From: Pectinophora gossypiella
Taxonomy: Eukaryota > Arthropoda > Insecta > Lepidoptera > Gelechiidae
Assembly (NCBI RefSeq): GCF_024362695.1
Contig: NC_065414.1
Span: 1,195,501-1,259,500, forward strand
Direction: 5' to 3'
DNA length: 64,000 nt
The notes beneath the pieces are model-generated. The model ran no database searches. It worked only from the letters and a program-made list of their open reading frames with translations, and had not been told where the DNA came from. Every line of letters begins with the position of its first letter. The stretch's first letter is position 1. This document shows positions 53,409 through 63,494 of the stretch, piece after piece. The translations under genes were made by a program, and so were the position numbers.

Positions 53409-53712
53409 ATTGGTTGCCAACCACTGCCAAATACTAAATTAAAAATATAAATACATAGTTATCCGAGACTCGAGGGCTAGATCCCAAAAACTAGTGACAG
53501 ACTTATTTATAGAACGGTGTTTATTAAATTAATAATTTAATTTCGTAATTCCAATTTTAAATTAAATTTATATTTAATCAACATTTAAACTGGCAGATAC
53601 AAATTAAAATAAATTTTAAATTCCTTACTTATTTAAAATTATTGGTTGCCAGCCACAGTGAAATGAAAAAATAAAAATATAAACAGTTATCCGAGACTCG
53701 TGGGCTCTAGTT
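53409..53712. repeat. Two-copy local duplication
   Basis: ATTGGTTGCCAACCACTGCC ... GTTATCCGAGACTCGAGGGC TAG at 53409-53482 recurs as ATTGGTTGCCAGCCACAGTG ... GTTATCCGAGACTCGTGGGC TCTAG at 53640-53712, about 231 bp apart. Confidence 0.75.
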
Positions 53713-54537
53713 GATTTTATTTACCTAGTAACAAAGTAACTCGATGAAACTTTTATAGCGGCTGTTGAAAATCGATTCTGAATTCGTTATGATGTCGTTC
53801 CCATGGACTTGACCTAACCCAACCGAGAGTATATGAACACCATATTTATTTGATGACTTCAACAAATGTGAGATGCATTTTGATGAATGAAATAAAGTGT
53901 TTGTATTTTGACGTGACTTATTGTAGATTAGCTTCAGTCAGCAGCGGTTTCGAGGCGCTTTTTATTTGTAAAGTCCGCCTGAATACAAAAATATTCACGC
54001 CTTTTCATTTTATCTAACTATATTTCAGAATGTAAATCTATAATGACAACTTATTCAGTTATATTGCTTTTCGTCGAACCCCCAGTTCTTAGTAGACTCA
54101 TTAGGTAAATAGAGTTAAGCCAAACTGCGCAGGATATGTCAAAAATAAGGAAGTAACTTTACTTAAGTGAGGAAATATTCCTGCGATTTGAAATAAGAAT
54201 AGATTCATCAACTTTCAACGGGGAAATTCAGGGTAGTTAAGAAAAAGCCAGGTCAAGAGAGAAGATACAATTGTCATAGTTATAGAAAACTTGAATGGAT
54301 AGATGCAATTGTCATAATAAGATAACGATGACTGAATGAACACATAAATATTTAAGAATTTATATTTTTTAATGAATGAGACGAAAGCTATTCGGCAATA
54401 AAACGTCCGTTTACTACAATTAGATAAGTGAGAAATGCTAAAAAATATTAAAATTATGTATGTCCTTTCCATATCTCCGACCTGTGGAGTCCCGGACATT
54501 TGGAAGGCGTGTGTGGGATCGAGTCCATTATTATTTT
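53713..54537. other. Unannotated interval
   Basis: Contains a LINE-gamma scrap (TTTTGACGTGACTTATTGTAG, 53907-53927) behind an AATAAAGTG LINE-type tail. The 94-aa frame at 54215-54499 is not recognised. Confidence 0.35.
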
Positions 54538-55019
54538 TACCTAGCGGCGGCAGCCCACGACTTCGTCCGCGTGGATTTCGGTTTCCGCGGTAAGAATTTC
54601 CGATTATTTAAATGATTAAATATAAGGTATAGATTCTAAATTGAATAAAAAAAAAATCGTATATAGATCAATCACTACACAGCCCTAATCATAGACCTGG
54701 CTTTTTTGTAGGACAATTTAAGATAAATATTTCCATCATATCATACATTACATTATGTGTAACGGTTTTGTCCGCGCACGCCAGAATCTCTCGCAGATGG
54801 TAGATTATTTCCTACTTACTTCAAATTTCTGATCTTGATATTTTTGATAATTCACACAGTATCTTTATAAATCGTAGCCTATGTGTTATTCTGATGTCTA
54901 AGCTACATTATTGTAAAGTTTCATTAAAATCCATTTAGTAGTTTTTGCGTGAAAGCGTAATAAACATCCAAACATCCATACTTACAAACTTTCACATTTA
55001 TATTTATATTAGTAAAATC
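54538..55019 (+). repeat. Dispersed repeat 'CGACTTCGTCCGCGTGGA'
   Basis: Starts AGCCCACGACTTCGTCCGCG TGG and ends TAAAGTTTCATTAAAATCCA TTTAGTAGTTTTTGCGTGAA AGCGTAATAAACATCCAAAC. Both ends are those of a very common lepidopteran interspersed repeat (recollection). The class is uncertain. Confidence 0.65.
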
Positions 55020-55278
55020 TTAGTGTTCTTTTTTATTATTAATGTTTTCCGTGTGGTTTCTGTCCTGTGTTAAATGTAATGTACGGTCACGAGCAATATA
55101 ATGTACCCTTAGGACTCTGTCGCACTAACATATTTGACATTTAGTGAGACTTACAGTTCAATTTGTCAAAAAAGTTAATGTGACATGGTACCAAAGTGTA
55201 TACATATTAATGCTCGTGACCGTACCTGTCTGTCTGTGTTTGTGGTGTCCGAAAATAATAAACGTTTCTTTCTTTCTA
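55020..55278 (+). repeat. LINE 3' end interrupted by MITE-2
   Basis: GTGTGGTTTCTGTCCTGTGT TAAATGTAAT and, after MITE-2, GTGTTTGTGGTGTCCGAAAA TAATAAACGTTTCTTTCTTTC. The AATAAA and (TTTC)n end is LINE-like. Confidence 0.5.
55081..55225 (+). mobile_element. MITE-2, best-preserved copy
   Basis: 145 bp. GTACGGTCACGAGCA at the left end and its exact inverse TGCTCGTGACCGTAC at the right. The interior has GGACTCTGTCGCACTAACAT, GACATTTAGTGAGACTTACA and AAAAGTTAATGTGACATGGT. Each end contains TA, so the likely transposon is CGGTCACGAGCA...CCG with a TA duplication, which suggests Tc1/mariner mobilisation (inference). Other copies: 23984, 31009, 42260, 62269. Confidence 0.9.
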
Positions 55279-55340
55279 AAAATTAGTAAGGCTCACTAGG
55301 ACACCATGGTGCCGCCACTTTAGACAAAATGTAAAACTAT

Positions 55341-55620
55341 CCCCCGGTCCCGAGTTCGAATCCCGGTGGGGACAAATCACAAAAATCACTTTGTGATCCC
55401 TAGTTTGGTAAGGACATTACAGGCTGATCACCTGATTGTCCAAAAAGTAAAAAGATCCGTGCTTCGGAAGGCACGTTAAGCCGTTGGTCCCGGTCATTAC
55501 TTACTGATGTGAGTACGTAGTCGTTACATGAGTCATGTCAGGGGCCTATGGCGGTAATAACCCTAACACCAGGGTTGATGGGGTTGGTAATTCACCTCAC
55601 AATCCACACGACAGAAGATG
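55341..55620 (+). mobile_element. 5'-truncated SINE-A with perfect 12-bp target duplication
   Basis: Starts within the T-arm (CCCCGGTCCCGAGTTCGAAT CC), so the A-box half of the head is missing, and runs to CACACGACAGAAGATG. ATGTAAAACTAT occurs exactly on both sides (55329-55340 and 55621-55632). The truncation therefore happened during insertion and not by later deletion. Confidence 0.93.
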
Positions 55621-55639
55621 ATGTAAAACTATACTTTGG

Positions 55640-56128
55640 AGGTAAAGCTTGTTCACGCTATCTGCCCTCTCCTCGTTAACCTTTCACTCTCACAGGCCTA
55701 CTGGAAGAAAATACGCATCTACTCCTCACCAGCTATGTCTAATAGGGGGCGAGCCTATTGTCATTAACCGGGCACAAATCCTGGAAATCAGGTGCTATCC
55801 TAAATACGAAACTCATAACATTGTTTTAAGTTTACGCGATTATTATCATAATTAAAACACATAATAACGAGTTCTTACCGCGTTTAAATCAGGGAAATAT
55901 GAGACTCCCGATATTTCGGCACTATTACAAGTGCCATGATCACGGAATGATGTCTCATATTTCCCTGATTTAAACGCGGTAAGAATCCGTTATTATGTGT
56001 TTCAATAACGAAACTCATAAATTGGGATACATTTCTGTTAGAAATAAGTTGTGCCTTTTGTCTCTCCTCATGTTGTCATATTGTGTTTCTGTGTTATCCT
56101 GTGTACAATAAATGATTAAATAAATAAA
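55640..56128 (+). repeat. LINE-type 3' region carrying an insertion
   Basis: AGGGGGCGAGCCTATTGTCA TTAACCGGGCAC ... AAACTCATAAATTGGGATAC ATTTCTGTTAGAAATAAG ... TGTACAATAAATGATTAAAT AAATAAA. The (AAATA)n end and polyadenylation signal suggest a LINE 3'UTR. The element at 55819-56007 interrupts it. Confidence 0.5.
55819..56007. mobile_element. Inverted-repeat element with 13-bp flanking duplication
   Basis: ACGAAACTCATAA lies on both sides (55806-55818 and 56008-56020). Inside, arms at 55851-55905 and 55951-56005 are inverse copies over ~55 nt with about three mismatches (TTACCGCGTTTAAATCAGGG is shared). They enclose the loop TTTCGGCACTATTACAAGTG CCATGATCACGG. A 13-bp duplication is too long for most cut-and-paste transposons and suggests retrotransposition, perhaps by a Penelope-like element; this class assignment is speculative. 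Confidence 0.7.
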
Positions 56129-56439
56129 GTCGATGACCCAAATGAAACGCCCCATAACATATAGAAAAAAACTGTTATGTTGTGTGCGGTAGCGGTGTCT
56201 AAAATAAACTTGCATATTAAGCATCGTCATCTACTTCCCATATGGAAACCAGATCACACGGACCATTCAACAGATTACAACCTGAGCAAACTTGACCATA
56301 GAGCAACAACATAAATTGAAAAGCAATTCTAATATGGCTGGAGGAAATCACAGCATGAGGTTGCGATGGTCTGTAGAGATGGGCTTACGGTGGTATTTTT
56401 AACACTATTGATGCAGTAACTGATATGTTTATTAACACA

Positions 56440-56700
56440 TGTTTATAGAACACGATGTTCGTGCCTCACCTAACAGGGTCCACATAAAGTCAGCTTCGTG
56501 GTTCACGCCGCGACTTGTGTTGAGTGAGACCCTTTTATCTCAGGACGTCCACCACCACCTTATGATCATTTCGACAAACGTCTTGCTTTTTTTTTGTAAT
56601 TGTTTAGTGGAAATTTGATATGATGTTATTGTCTTTTTTTGAGTGTGGTGCCCTTTTGTAATAAACTATTTCTATTCTATTATATTCTATATGGGAACAG
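56440..56700 (+). repeat. LINE 3' end with (ATTCT)n tail
   Basis: Ends GTGTGGTGCCCTTTTGTAAT AAACTATTTCTATTCTATTA TATTCTAT. An AATAAA signal followed by a pentanucleotide repeat tail is CR1/Jockey-like. Upstream sequence (CAGCTTCGTGGTTCACGCCG) is probably its 3'UTR. Confidence 0.5.
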
Positions 56701-56726
56701 CTTGTGATAGGGTAGGTGTTATATTG

Positions 56727-56878
56727 CTTCTTCTTCTATCGTGTGGGTAGTGAGGTGGTTATTATTGAGCCGCCATAGGCCCCTGGCATCACTCATGTAA
56801 CGACTACGTACTTACACCAGTAACCGGGACCAAGGGCTTAACGTGCCTTCACGTATAATCTTACTTTTTGAATAATGC
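56727..56878 (-). mobile_element. SINE-A copy, truncated and deleted
   Basis: CTTCTTCTTCTATCGTGTGG GTAGTGAGGTGG, then a deletion to TTATTATTGAGCCGCCATAG, and on to GGGCTTAACGTGCCTTCACG. The head is missing. Confidence 0.75.
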
Positions 56879-57141
56879 AAAAAAATATATATAATATCAT
56901 ATTGCTTTTATTAATATAAATGTTAGAAGATATTTATACGTAAAGAGAGGATGAGCTCAGTTGAACACACGAGTAAGTGACAACTATTTTTAGAAACAAT
57001 ATTCCGGATAAGATGTTAATGAAACAATTTAAAACGGTTTATTTTTCAAAATAGTCATGATTGATTATTCAATGCTATTTATTTAAAGATTCACGCTTCA
57101 AAAGCGATTGATTACTTGTATTTGAATTATGTTAAACCTTT

Positions 57142-57295
57142 TTTTTTTTGACGTGACTTGTTGTAGATTTGCCGCAGATGGCATTAACTACTTGGCCGGA
57201 CAAATGGGGAGCGCTGAAGGCTCTCACCCGGTACAACGTTTAAGACAACAGGCCTGAGGGTGCCCAGTTGGGCGCGAACCTCGGCTCAGGGCGTA
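57142..57295 (-). mobile_element. LINE-gamma 3' end, longest copy
   Basis: Plus-strand reading: T10, GACGTGACTTGTTGTAGATT TGCCGCAGATGGC, ACTTGGCCGGACAAATGGGG AGC, CTCTCACCCGGTACAACG, AACAGGCCTGAGGGTGCCCA GTTGGGCGCGAACC. In sense (minus) orientation it ends in poly(A). Shorter copies: 5261, 7213, 27056, 62041. No coding part survives. Confidence 0.8.
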
Positions 57296-57445
57296 TGTTA
57301 AACCAATACTTTAAGAAGTGTCTGAAAAACGAACTTAAAGAAGCAACTGAGTAGATACTTTCCGCCAGATAGTACTGTGTCTTTCGTCCTTGTGTGGAAA
57401 ACTTGTTCTGTATGTTGTATGCAATAAAGTATATTTGTATTGGCA
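57296..57445 (+). pseudogene. LINE C-terminus plus 3' tail (LINE-alpha relative)
   Basis: The frame reads NQYFKKCLKNELKEATE then stop (57352), the basic C-terminal helix typical of CR1/Jockey ORF2, followed by a short 3'UTR and GTATGCAATAAAGTATATTT GTATTG. Only the last ~17 codons remain. Confidence 0.6.
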
Positions 57446-57777
57446 CTTTGCACTTTTTATTGCAAAACGATTTTAAGGTATCAGAACTGTTCCAATCTTC
57501 AAGAATCGTAGTAGCTGTTACATTGTCAACACCGTCTTAAGTCTCAACACTAAAGTGGTTTAAAAGAAATGTCGTTTCACACCGTTTGGATATTATAATC
57601 AGAATAATAGCGGAAGACAGTATAATTAATTAAATGGCGTAAGAGTTGACGCAGGTCCGTTTGATTGAAGTTGACTTTCCATTTAGAATTACACGGTTAT
57701 ACGAATGAACGGACTTGTTAATATATGCAATAAAGAAAATGTGAGAAATAATACTTTAAACTCACACCACGTCATTA

Positions 57778-58000
57778 ATTTAAGAGCCACGCTCTTGTTG
57801 GTGTAGCATTCTCTTGTTTAGGGAAAAATTGGGCTGTAGTTTCCCTCCTGCTTCCGTCCTGCAGTACTCTCTCTGACGCGATGTCTGATTGATGAATGTG
57901 GAGGAAGCAAGAGAAGTGTGTCAGGATCGAAGCAAATCGAATTCTATAGTCTCTGCTTACCCCGGTGGGAAAAAGGCGTGAGTTTATGTATGTATGTATC
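57778..58000 (-). repeat. LINE-derived repeat with (ATGT)n tail
   Basis: The block 57888-58000 (GATTGATGAATGTGGAGGAA GC ... GATCGAAGCAAATCGAATTC ... CCCCGGTGGGAAAAAGGCGT GAGTTTATGTATG) matches 47995-48128. 57778-57887 reads, on the minus strand, RRETTAQFFPKQENATPTRA WLLN, similar at its end to the LINE-delta terminus TPPKRAQLLN. The order relative to the tail is the opposite of that at 48 kb. Confidence 0.55.
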
Positions 58001-58921
58001 ATGATTTAAATACAGCTGGGCATTATTTTAAACCTGGTTAACCTCCAGTTTTCTACCTAAAATATTTTTTAAATGGCACTCAGCAGGGTTAGTCTGCAAA
58101 CTTTCAAGCCAGCTCCATCCATCAACCATCAACTTTGCATATAATGAAGCCATTACATCTAAGAGTTGACGCCCAATAGAGTTAAAGTGAGTTGTGTGAC
58201 AACCTGCTATATTTTTAGCGTAAGAGGCGCTTAAATCACCGGCTACGCTGCGTACACGCGGCTTTTCATTGAGCGATTTACGGTTATGACTCGCAGGAAA
58301 GTCGTTGGACGTTTAGTAACAATCGCCCATAAGAGCACTTTTGCTTGGTTCGTTAAAAACTAGTCGATGTGACGGTTTATGTTGTTTTTCCAACCCGCTA
58401 TAATGCGCCTGAGTCGATTTTTGCTCACGTATTTGCTTTGTATTTGTTGCTTTTAGTTGAATTTCGGATTTAAATTGGAACGTAATAATGTGAAGCCTTG
58501 AACCTTTAAAACCAGCTGAACAATTATTTTTCTTGTTGCTTGCTCTACCTATTAGTCCTTCGTTTTAAATAATTTGTGAACAATTTACATGATACATCTA
58601 CGTCGATTTGATTTCATTTATTCTAAAGTCAAATATAGCAATATTCCTACTGCCTTTATGAAGTTATTTTACTTATTTAATTTGAAAATTAATCGTCCCT
58701 TCAGTAAGTTAAACCACACCATTTATATCGAGGTTTTAATGATCAGTTTCACAGAGTCAGTTTAACATCTGGTTATAAGTACTTACAGGTACAGGTAATT
58801 TTATGTTTCCTTCGATTGAATTTCAACCTCTTAACCTTTGTAAGTAGATAATGTTGACTTGCTAAGTTTCACAGATGTATTCAGATACATTAAAATAAAC
58901 TCATCTAAAAGTAATTATTGC

Positions 58922-58924
<3 letters not shown>
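58001..58924. other. Unannotated interval; CpG-containing stretch 58215-58450
   Basis: 58215-58450 (CGGCTACGCTGCGTACACGC GG and onwards) has more CpG than its surroundings and no repeat match in this window. It could be a regulatory element, but nothing in the sequence proves it. Confidence 0.35.
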
Positions 58925-58959
<35 letters not shown>

Positions 58960-59480
58960 TGTTTATTCAACAAATTGTGACACATTACATACGAAGTGTT
59001 ACAAACAGAGTAAAAACAACAAAATATCATAAAACAATTTTTAAAACTCAGTACATAATGTGGCACAGCAGTGAATAGGACACGAACTCAGCATTGTGTC
59101 TATTTCCGAAGAAACAGACGCTGTTTTTCAGTCGCTCCTTAATTTTCCGTCTGTTGGATCCCGCGAAGCTGACATGACTCATAGCGCAAATAAATAAAGT
59201 AGGTATCTATCAGATAAGAGTTACATATATAAACAAAATATATTTGAACAATTATATATTAGGTATGCATAAATATTAATAGAGAATAGGTAATAACACT
59301 GCAACAGCACAATTATAACAATAAATATAATACGTAAGGTGAATAACAAAAGTATCAGTACATAATTATAATATTGGGAAACAGGATGCTTTACCACCAG
59401 GACGCCCGTTTTTTCTCCACAAGCAAACCTTTAAGGTGCTTCTTAAAAGTAGATTTACAAACAGAGCGCAATACTATTTG
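58925..59480 (-). pseudogene. LINE 3' portion with (CT)n tail
   Basis: On the minus strand, codons near 59465-59397 read CKSTFKKHLKGLLVEKKRAS WW then stop, the C-terminal end of a CR1/Jockey-like ORF2. A ~450-nt 3'UTR follows, with a GAATAAACATTTTC signal and a (CT)16 tail (58925-58956, GA on the plus strand). The rest of the element is absent. Confidence 0.65.
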
Positions 59481-59679
59481 ACTCTATGTAGTTTTTGAGA
59501 GATATACATAAGTATATAATGTAACATGCATGCACATGTAAAACTTGGCACACGTGTGTCTACATAGAAGATAAACGAATATTTTGCTATTCCAATAGTA
59601 TTATAATACAAGTGGGTCAAATGAATAATCATTCCATCAGTATTGAAGTCGGTGAAAATTAATTATTGTAAAATATTGC

Positions 59680-59977
59680 AGGAGCTCGGTGGCGCAGCGG
59701 TAAACGCGCTCGGTCTGCGATTGTTGAAGTAAAGCAACTTTCGCAAAGGCCGGTCATAGGATGGGTAACCACAAAAAAAAAAGTTTTCATCTCGAGCTCC
59801 TCCGTGCTTCGGAAGGCACGTTAAGCCGTTGGTCCCGGCTGCATTAGCAGTCGTTAATAACCATCAATCCGCACTGGGCCCGCGTGGTAGTTTAAGGCCC
59901 GATCTCCCTATCCATCCATAGGGAAGGCCCGTGCCCCAGCACTGGGGACGTTAATGGGCTGATGATGATGATGATTG
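59680..59977 (+). mobile_element. SINE-B, full-length copy
   Basis: The head at 59680-59801 begins AGGAGCTCG and closes CGAGCTCCT. A-box TGGCGCAGCGG is intact. 5S-like blocks are GAAGTAAAGCAAC (59725-59737) and GGTCATAGGATGGGTAACC (59752-59770). The body and GACGTTAATGGGCTGATGAT GATGATG tail are as in 27773-28061. An A10 run sits in the head before the closing helix. Confidence 0.85.
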
Positions 59978-60087
59978 CACTCTTTCTCTTAATACATTTC
60001 GGATGGAATTCGCTACTTGGCCGGAAGCTCTAAACCATATACTTACAAAGAATATAATATCGCCGATTGGAGCGACGTTTCACAAGT

Positions 60088-60260
60088 AATAATAATAATA
60101 ATAATAATAATAAAAATCTTTATTTACTCTCACAAAAAGTAATGCCATTGTAATATAACAACAATACATTATGTGAGAATCTGGTGCCTGATCTAGGTAT
60201 AACCCTGTGTTCCAGGTCACCAGGTTCCCACTCCCGGAGGTCACATATACATGAAATTGG
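60088..60260 (-). repeat. LINE 3' end with (ATT)n tail
   Basis: (AAT)8 followed by AAAAATCTTTATTTACTCTC; the reverse gives AAATAAAGATTTTT plus (ATT)n, a polyadenylation signal and trinucleotide tail. The upstream part (CCAGGTCACCAGGTTCCCAC) is presumably 3'UTR. Confidence 0.5.
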
Positions 60261-60285
60261 CGACGTTATTTCAATTATTGAAAAA

Positions 60286-60288
<3 letters not shown>

Positions 60289-60333
<45 letters not shown>

Positions 60334-60364
60334 TGTGTGTGCGTGTGCGTGTGTGTGTGTGTGT
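60289..60364. repeat. (GT)n microsatellite, interrupted
   Basis: About 38 GT units with TTTG and GCGT interruptions. Frames translating it are artefacts. Confidence 0.95.
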
Positions 60365-60960
60365 ATGGTTGTGTGCTAGTCATGCGAGTGTAAGTAGTAA
60401 TTCAACTGTTGTATCACGTTTGAGCGTCATTTGTTTCCAGATTTCGCCGTGGCCTTTGCACGGGCCTGCTAATACGATAGTCTAACGAAACGTTCCATTT
60501 TACTCAGTAAAAGTTAAAAAAAAACCTTTTGCCTTTAACCTTTGGGCGGAACAATAAATAACTTTTTTGTTTTCACTCCATTCCTGCATTGTTTACTTAG
60601 TAACAGAGCGGGCGTGCCTCAAGGGTCCCGCGTGGGGTCTCTACTTATTATTAGTGTTGTATTTGTGTATCGAGTTTGGATATGAAGTTATTTGGGTTTT
60701 ATATTCAAAGGATACTTTTACTATTATGTATTTGATGGCGTGAGAATGAATCATGTGTGTACATTAAAGGGAGAGCGTCATAAACGTACACACCATGACA
60801 GGAGAGTGAAATGTGAGAAAGTGGAGGGCAAAATTCATCAGAGGGTTAATGTGGAATGGCATGATAATATTTCTGGATTGTATTAAAAAGATATATAATT
60901 AGCTGAAGGTTTTATGGTGATATCCATTAAAGTAAGCGTATCGTATTTAAGTTAGTTAAG
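60365..60960. other. Unannotated interval
   Basis: No repeat or gene recognised. The 64-aa frame at 60692-60886 is not credible on sequence alone. Confidence 0.35.
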
Positions 60961-61080
60961 GGTCTCTGTCACCAATCCGCATTGGAGCAGCGTGGTGGAG
61001 TATGCTCCATACCCCCTCCGGTTGATTGAGGGGAGGCCTGTGCCCAGCAGTGGTACGTATATAGGCTGTTTATGCATGTA
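60961..61080 (+). mobile_element. RTE-like LINE 3' end
   Basis: CCGCATTGGAGCAGCGTGGT GGAGTATGCTCC ... GGGAGGCCTGTGCCCAGCAG TGGTACGTATATAGGCTGTT TATG. It corresponds closely to 46456-46566. Confidence 0.75.
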
Positions 61081-61684
61081 TGTAAGTTTCTCAGAAATAA
61101 AAATTATTATTCATATTCATTCAAGTTAGGATATCTAGTAATAATGATAACCCCATCACTAAGTACCTATATTGAATTTGCATAGCCCTTGATATCGATA
61201 AAATCGACACATTGTTAAACATCTTCCCTTTTTGGGGAACCAGTTTTGGAACACTATGGATTTTACAAAATTGATAATTTATGGTCAATTTTATTTGCGA
61301 AATTTAGTCTGACCTTTGATTCGATAACAATAGGGCCCTTTGTTTTAGTTTATGATTTATTGATGGTATTCTATGTTTCTGGAAAACGATGAAGATGAAA
61401 TAAATCCTCTTTTGGTCAAAAATATTATTTGAACTCAAGTTTTATTTTTTCTCTTCTTATCGACAATATTTGTCCCATTATTGGGCAAAGCCTAAATTTT
61501 AATTAAGTTTTAAAAACGATATATACGTTTCTCTGTTATGTGAGTAATGTAAGGGTAAGGCATCTTGAACACTAAACCCTACTACGATTCCCGTCTTGAC
61601 AATTAATCTAGACACGCGGGAGCGTGTCAAGCCAAGTTCAAGAAACAGAACTGGCGAGCCGCACCGTGTGTAATATTACACGAA
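61081..61684. other. Unannotated interval
   Basis: AT-rich sequence with no recognised feature. Confidence 0.35.
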
Positions 61685-61860
61685 CCATTTGGAGCCACTT
61701 TTGATATACTTTATTGCATTTAACAACTAGTTACATCACAAACATGAAATGGACGTTTACAAAAGTGCACATATCTCTAAGAGAGATCTCTTCCAGCCAA
61801 CCCAGAGGTAGTATAAGAATATCTGCAGGAGAATAAAAAGAGGTGCAATATATAAAATAC
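61685..61860 (-). repeat. LINE-alpha-related 3' end
   Basis: TGATATACTTTATTGCATTT AACAACTAG ... CATATCTCTAAGAGAGATCT CTTCCAGCCAACCC. The palindromic CTCTAAGAGAGAT is placed like GCTCTAGAGCAAT in LINE-alpha, with a different sequence but the same position and symmetry. Confidence 0.65.
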
Positions 61861-62040
61861 ATTATAATAATTATATCTACATATAAAACCGTTTAAAAAT
61901 AATAAAAATAAATATATAAAAAACAGACTATGGGAACACAAATATATGCCTAAACATCTACAAATATATACACATATAATATACTAAACCTACATATATA
62001 CCTATTATATTACATTATACAATTTAGCAACGAAACTCTA

Positions 62041-62166
62041 TTTTCGACGTGATTTTATTGTATGTAGGTTTGCTTTAGATGTCATTAACTTTTTGACCGG
62101 GAAAATAAGCTGAGAGCTCTCACCCGGTACAAATATTTAAGACAACAGGCCTGAGGGTGCCTAGTC
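62041..62166 (-). repeat. LINE-gamma 3' end, old copy
   Basis: TTTTCGACGTGATTTTATTG ... TTTAGATGTCATTAACTTTT TGACCGGG ... CTCTCACCCGGTACAAATAT TTAAGACAACAGGCCTGAGG GTGCC. Follows 57142-57262 with many substitutions. Confidence 0.7.
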
Positions 62167-62268
62167 TAAACATACTTGTGTGTTAATATTTCTCTACTAA
62201 CCCAGAGCGTCGTACAGTACAGACCGCTACCTTCACCAAACAAATAAATTAGTCGGTAATTCTTGTTG

Positions 62269-62414
62269 CACAGTCATGAGCAATATCATTTACCCACTTT
62301 AGAACCCTGTCGCACTATCATATTTGACATTTAATAAGACTTCGGTTTAATTTGTCAAAAAAGTTAATGTGACATGGTTTCAAAGTGTATACATATACTT
62401 ACTAGTGTCCGTAC
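62269..62414 (+). mobile_element. MITE-2 copy
   Basis: CACAGTCATGAGCAATATCA ... CCTGTCGCACTATCATATTT ... AAAAGTTAATGTGACATGGT ... GTGTCCGTAC. It lies only 14 bp before a MITE-1 copy. Confidence 0.82.
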
Positions 62415-62428
62415 TTACCAGTGACAGT

Positions 62429-62805
62429 GGTACTAATTCCTGTAAATACCATCTAATTTTATTTTAAATTATATCTGTCATTTTCTTATCCGCCGAAAAG
62501 GAAAGGGACGGGTAATCGACAAGCATAAAATTTATGGAACACACGTCAATTTTAAGCACAAATCTAAAACAACCGTCTAAAAATTTTATATCAGTCAATA
62601 ACCCGACACAGTTAAGTAGACAGCACGTCAAACGGATTGCATACCAGCGACATACCTTTTTGATTCGCCCGGGTTATTCATTCATTTACTCATTCTTCCT
62701 AAAATTAAGAGCTGTGAATCATCCGTCCCTTTCCTTTTCGACGGATATGAAAATGACGGATATAACTTAAAATAAAATTAGACGGTGTCTGCAGGAATCG
62801 GGGCC
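62429..62805. mobile_element. MITE-1, full-length copy
   Basis: 377 bp, with ends GGTACTAATTCCTG and CAGGAATCGGGGCC and long inverted arms (TTATTTTAAATTATATCTGT / TATAACTTAAAATAAAATTA). The flanking triplets are AGT and ATT, an imperfect match to the ANT duplications of other copies. The 78-aa frame inside is an artefact. Confidence 0.88.
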
Positions 62806-63441
62806 ATTGTATTTCTAATCAGGCGTTATTTTGAAAGTACCACTGAGAATGACTATTTCTCTTCTGACAAAGTCATTATTATTTTGACTTTCTTCCTCAT
62901 ATGTTGGTTCATCCATTACACATCTATGTAAGCCACAATGAGTAACGTGGTGACAATTACCGGAGGTATTATCTCAACGAGCTAGGAGATTTGTTTTAGG
63001 GGTCCGTATTTAAAAAGGTCACTATATTCTTCTTTACAGATGGGATAGCTGCTCATCCCGATTCATGAGATGTCATGAAAGGTAATAATTCTCCAATTGT
63101 AACCTCTCTAATGTAAGAGGAATGATCTCTAGTTAGTTACGTAGCAATCAGTTAGGGTTGACTTTTAGGAGAACGGAAGACATTGAAAATAGGTAGGCAC
63201 ACTTACTTGTATTATAACACATTGAAGAGACTGTGTTTAGTGTAAGTATATGACAGTTCCTGTACATAATAATGATTTCCTACTTCTCCTTCTTATGTCT
63301 GATTGTCTGAATGTCTGAATAATTACTATTAGTTAGTTAGTTAGGAAGCTCCGACTTTATTGACTCCACTATAAATATAAATGCAGTTTATCTTCTTATT
63401 GTTATGTGGGTTTTCTTCTAATGCCTTGAGTAAAAAAAAAA
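62806..63441. other. Unannotated interval
   Basis: No gene, RNA or repeat recognised. Confidence 0.35.
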
Positions 63442-63494
63442 TGTGTTACTTATTACTTAAATGCATGCATTGCAATTAAGTAATAAGTAACACA
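63442..63494. repeat. Perfect 19-bp inverted repeat (hairpin)
   Basis: TGTGTTACTTATTACTTAA (63442-63460) and its exact inverse (63476-63494) are separated by a 15-nt loop ATGCATGCATTGCAA. Function unknown. Confidence 0.85.

Noticed and set aside
55900..55960. Hammerhead ribozyme in the inverted-repeat element
   Set aside because: A GAAA follows a stem-loop, but the CUGAUGA strand is not matched (TGATCAT instead) and only two helices are evident.
62534..62770. 78-aa frame
   Set aside because: Lies wholly in the non-coding MITE-1 copy.
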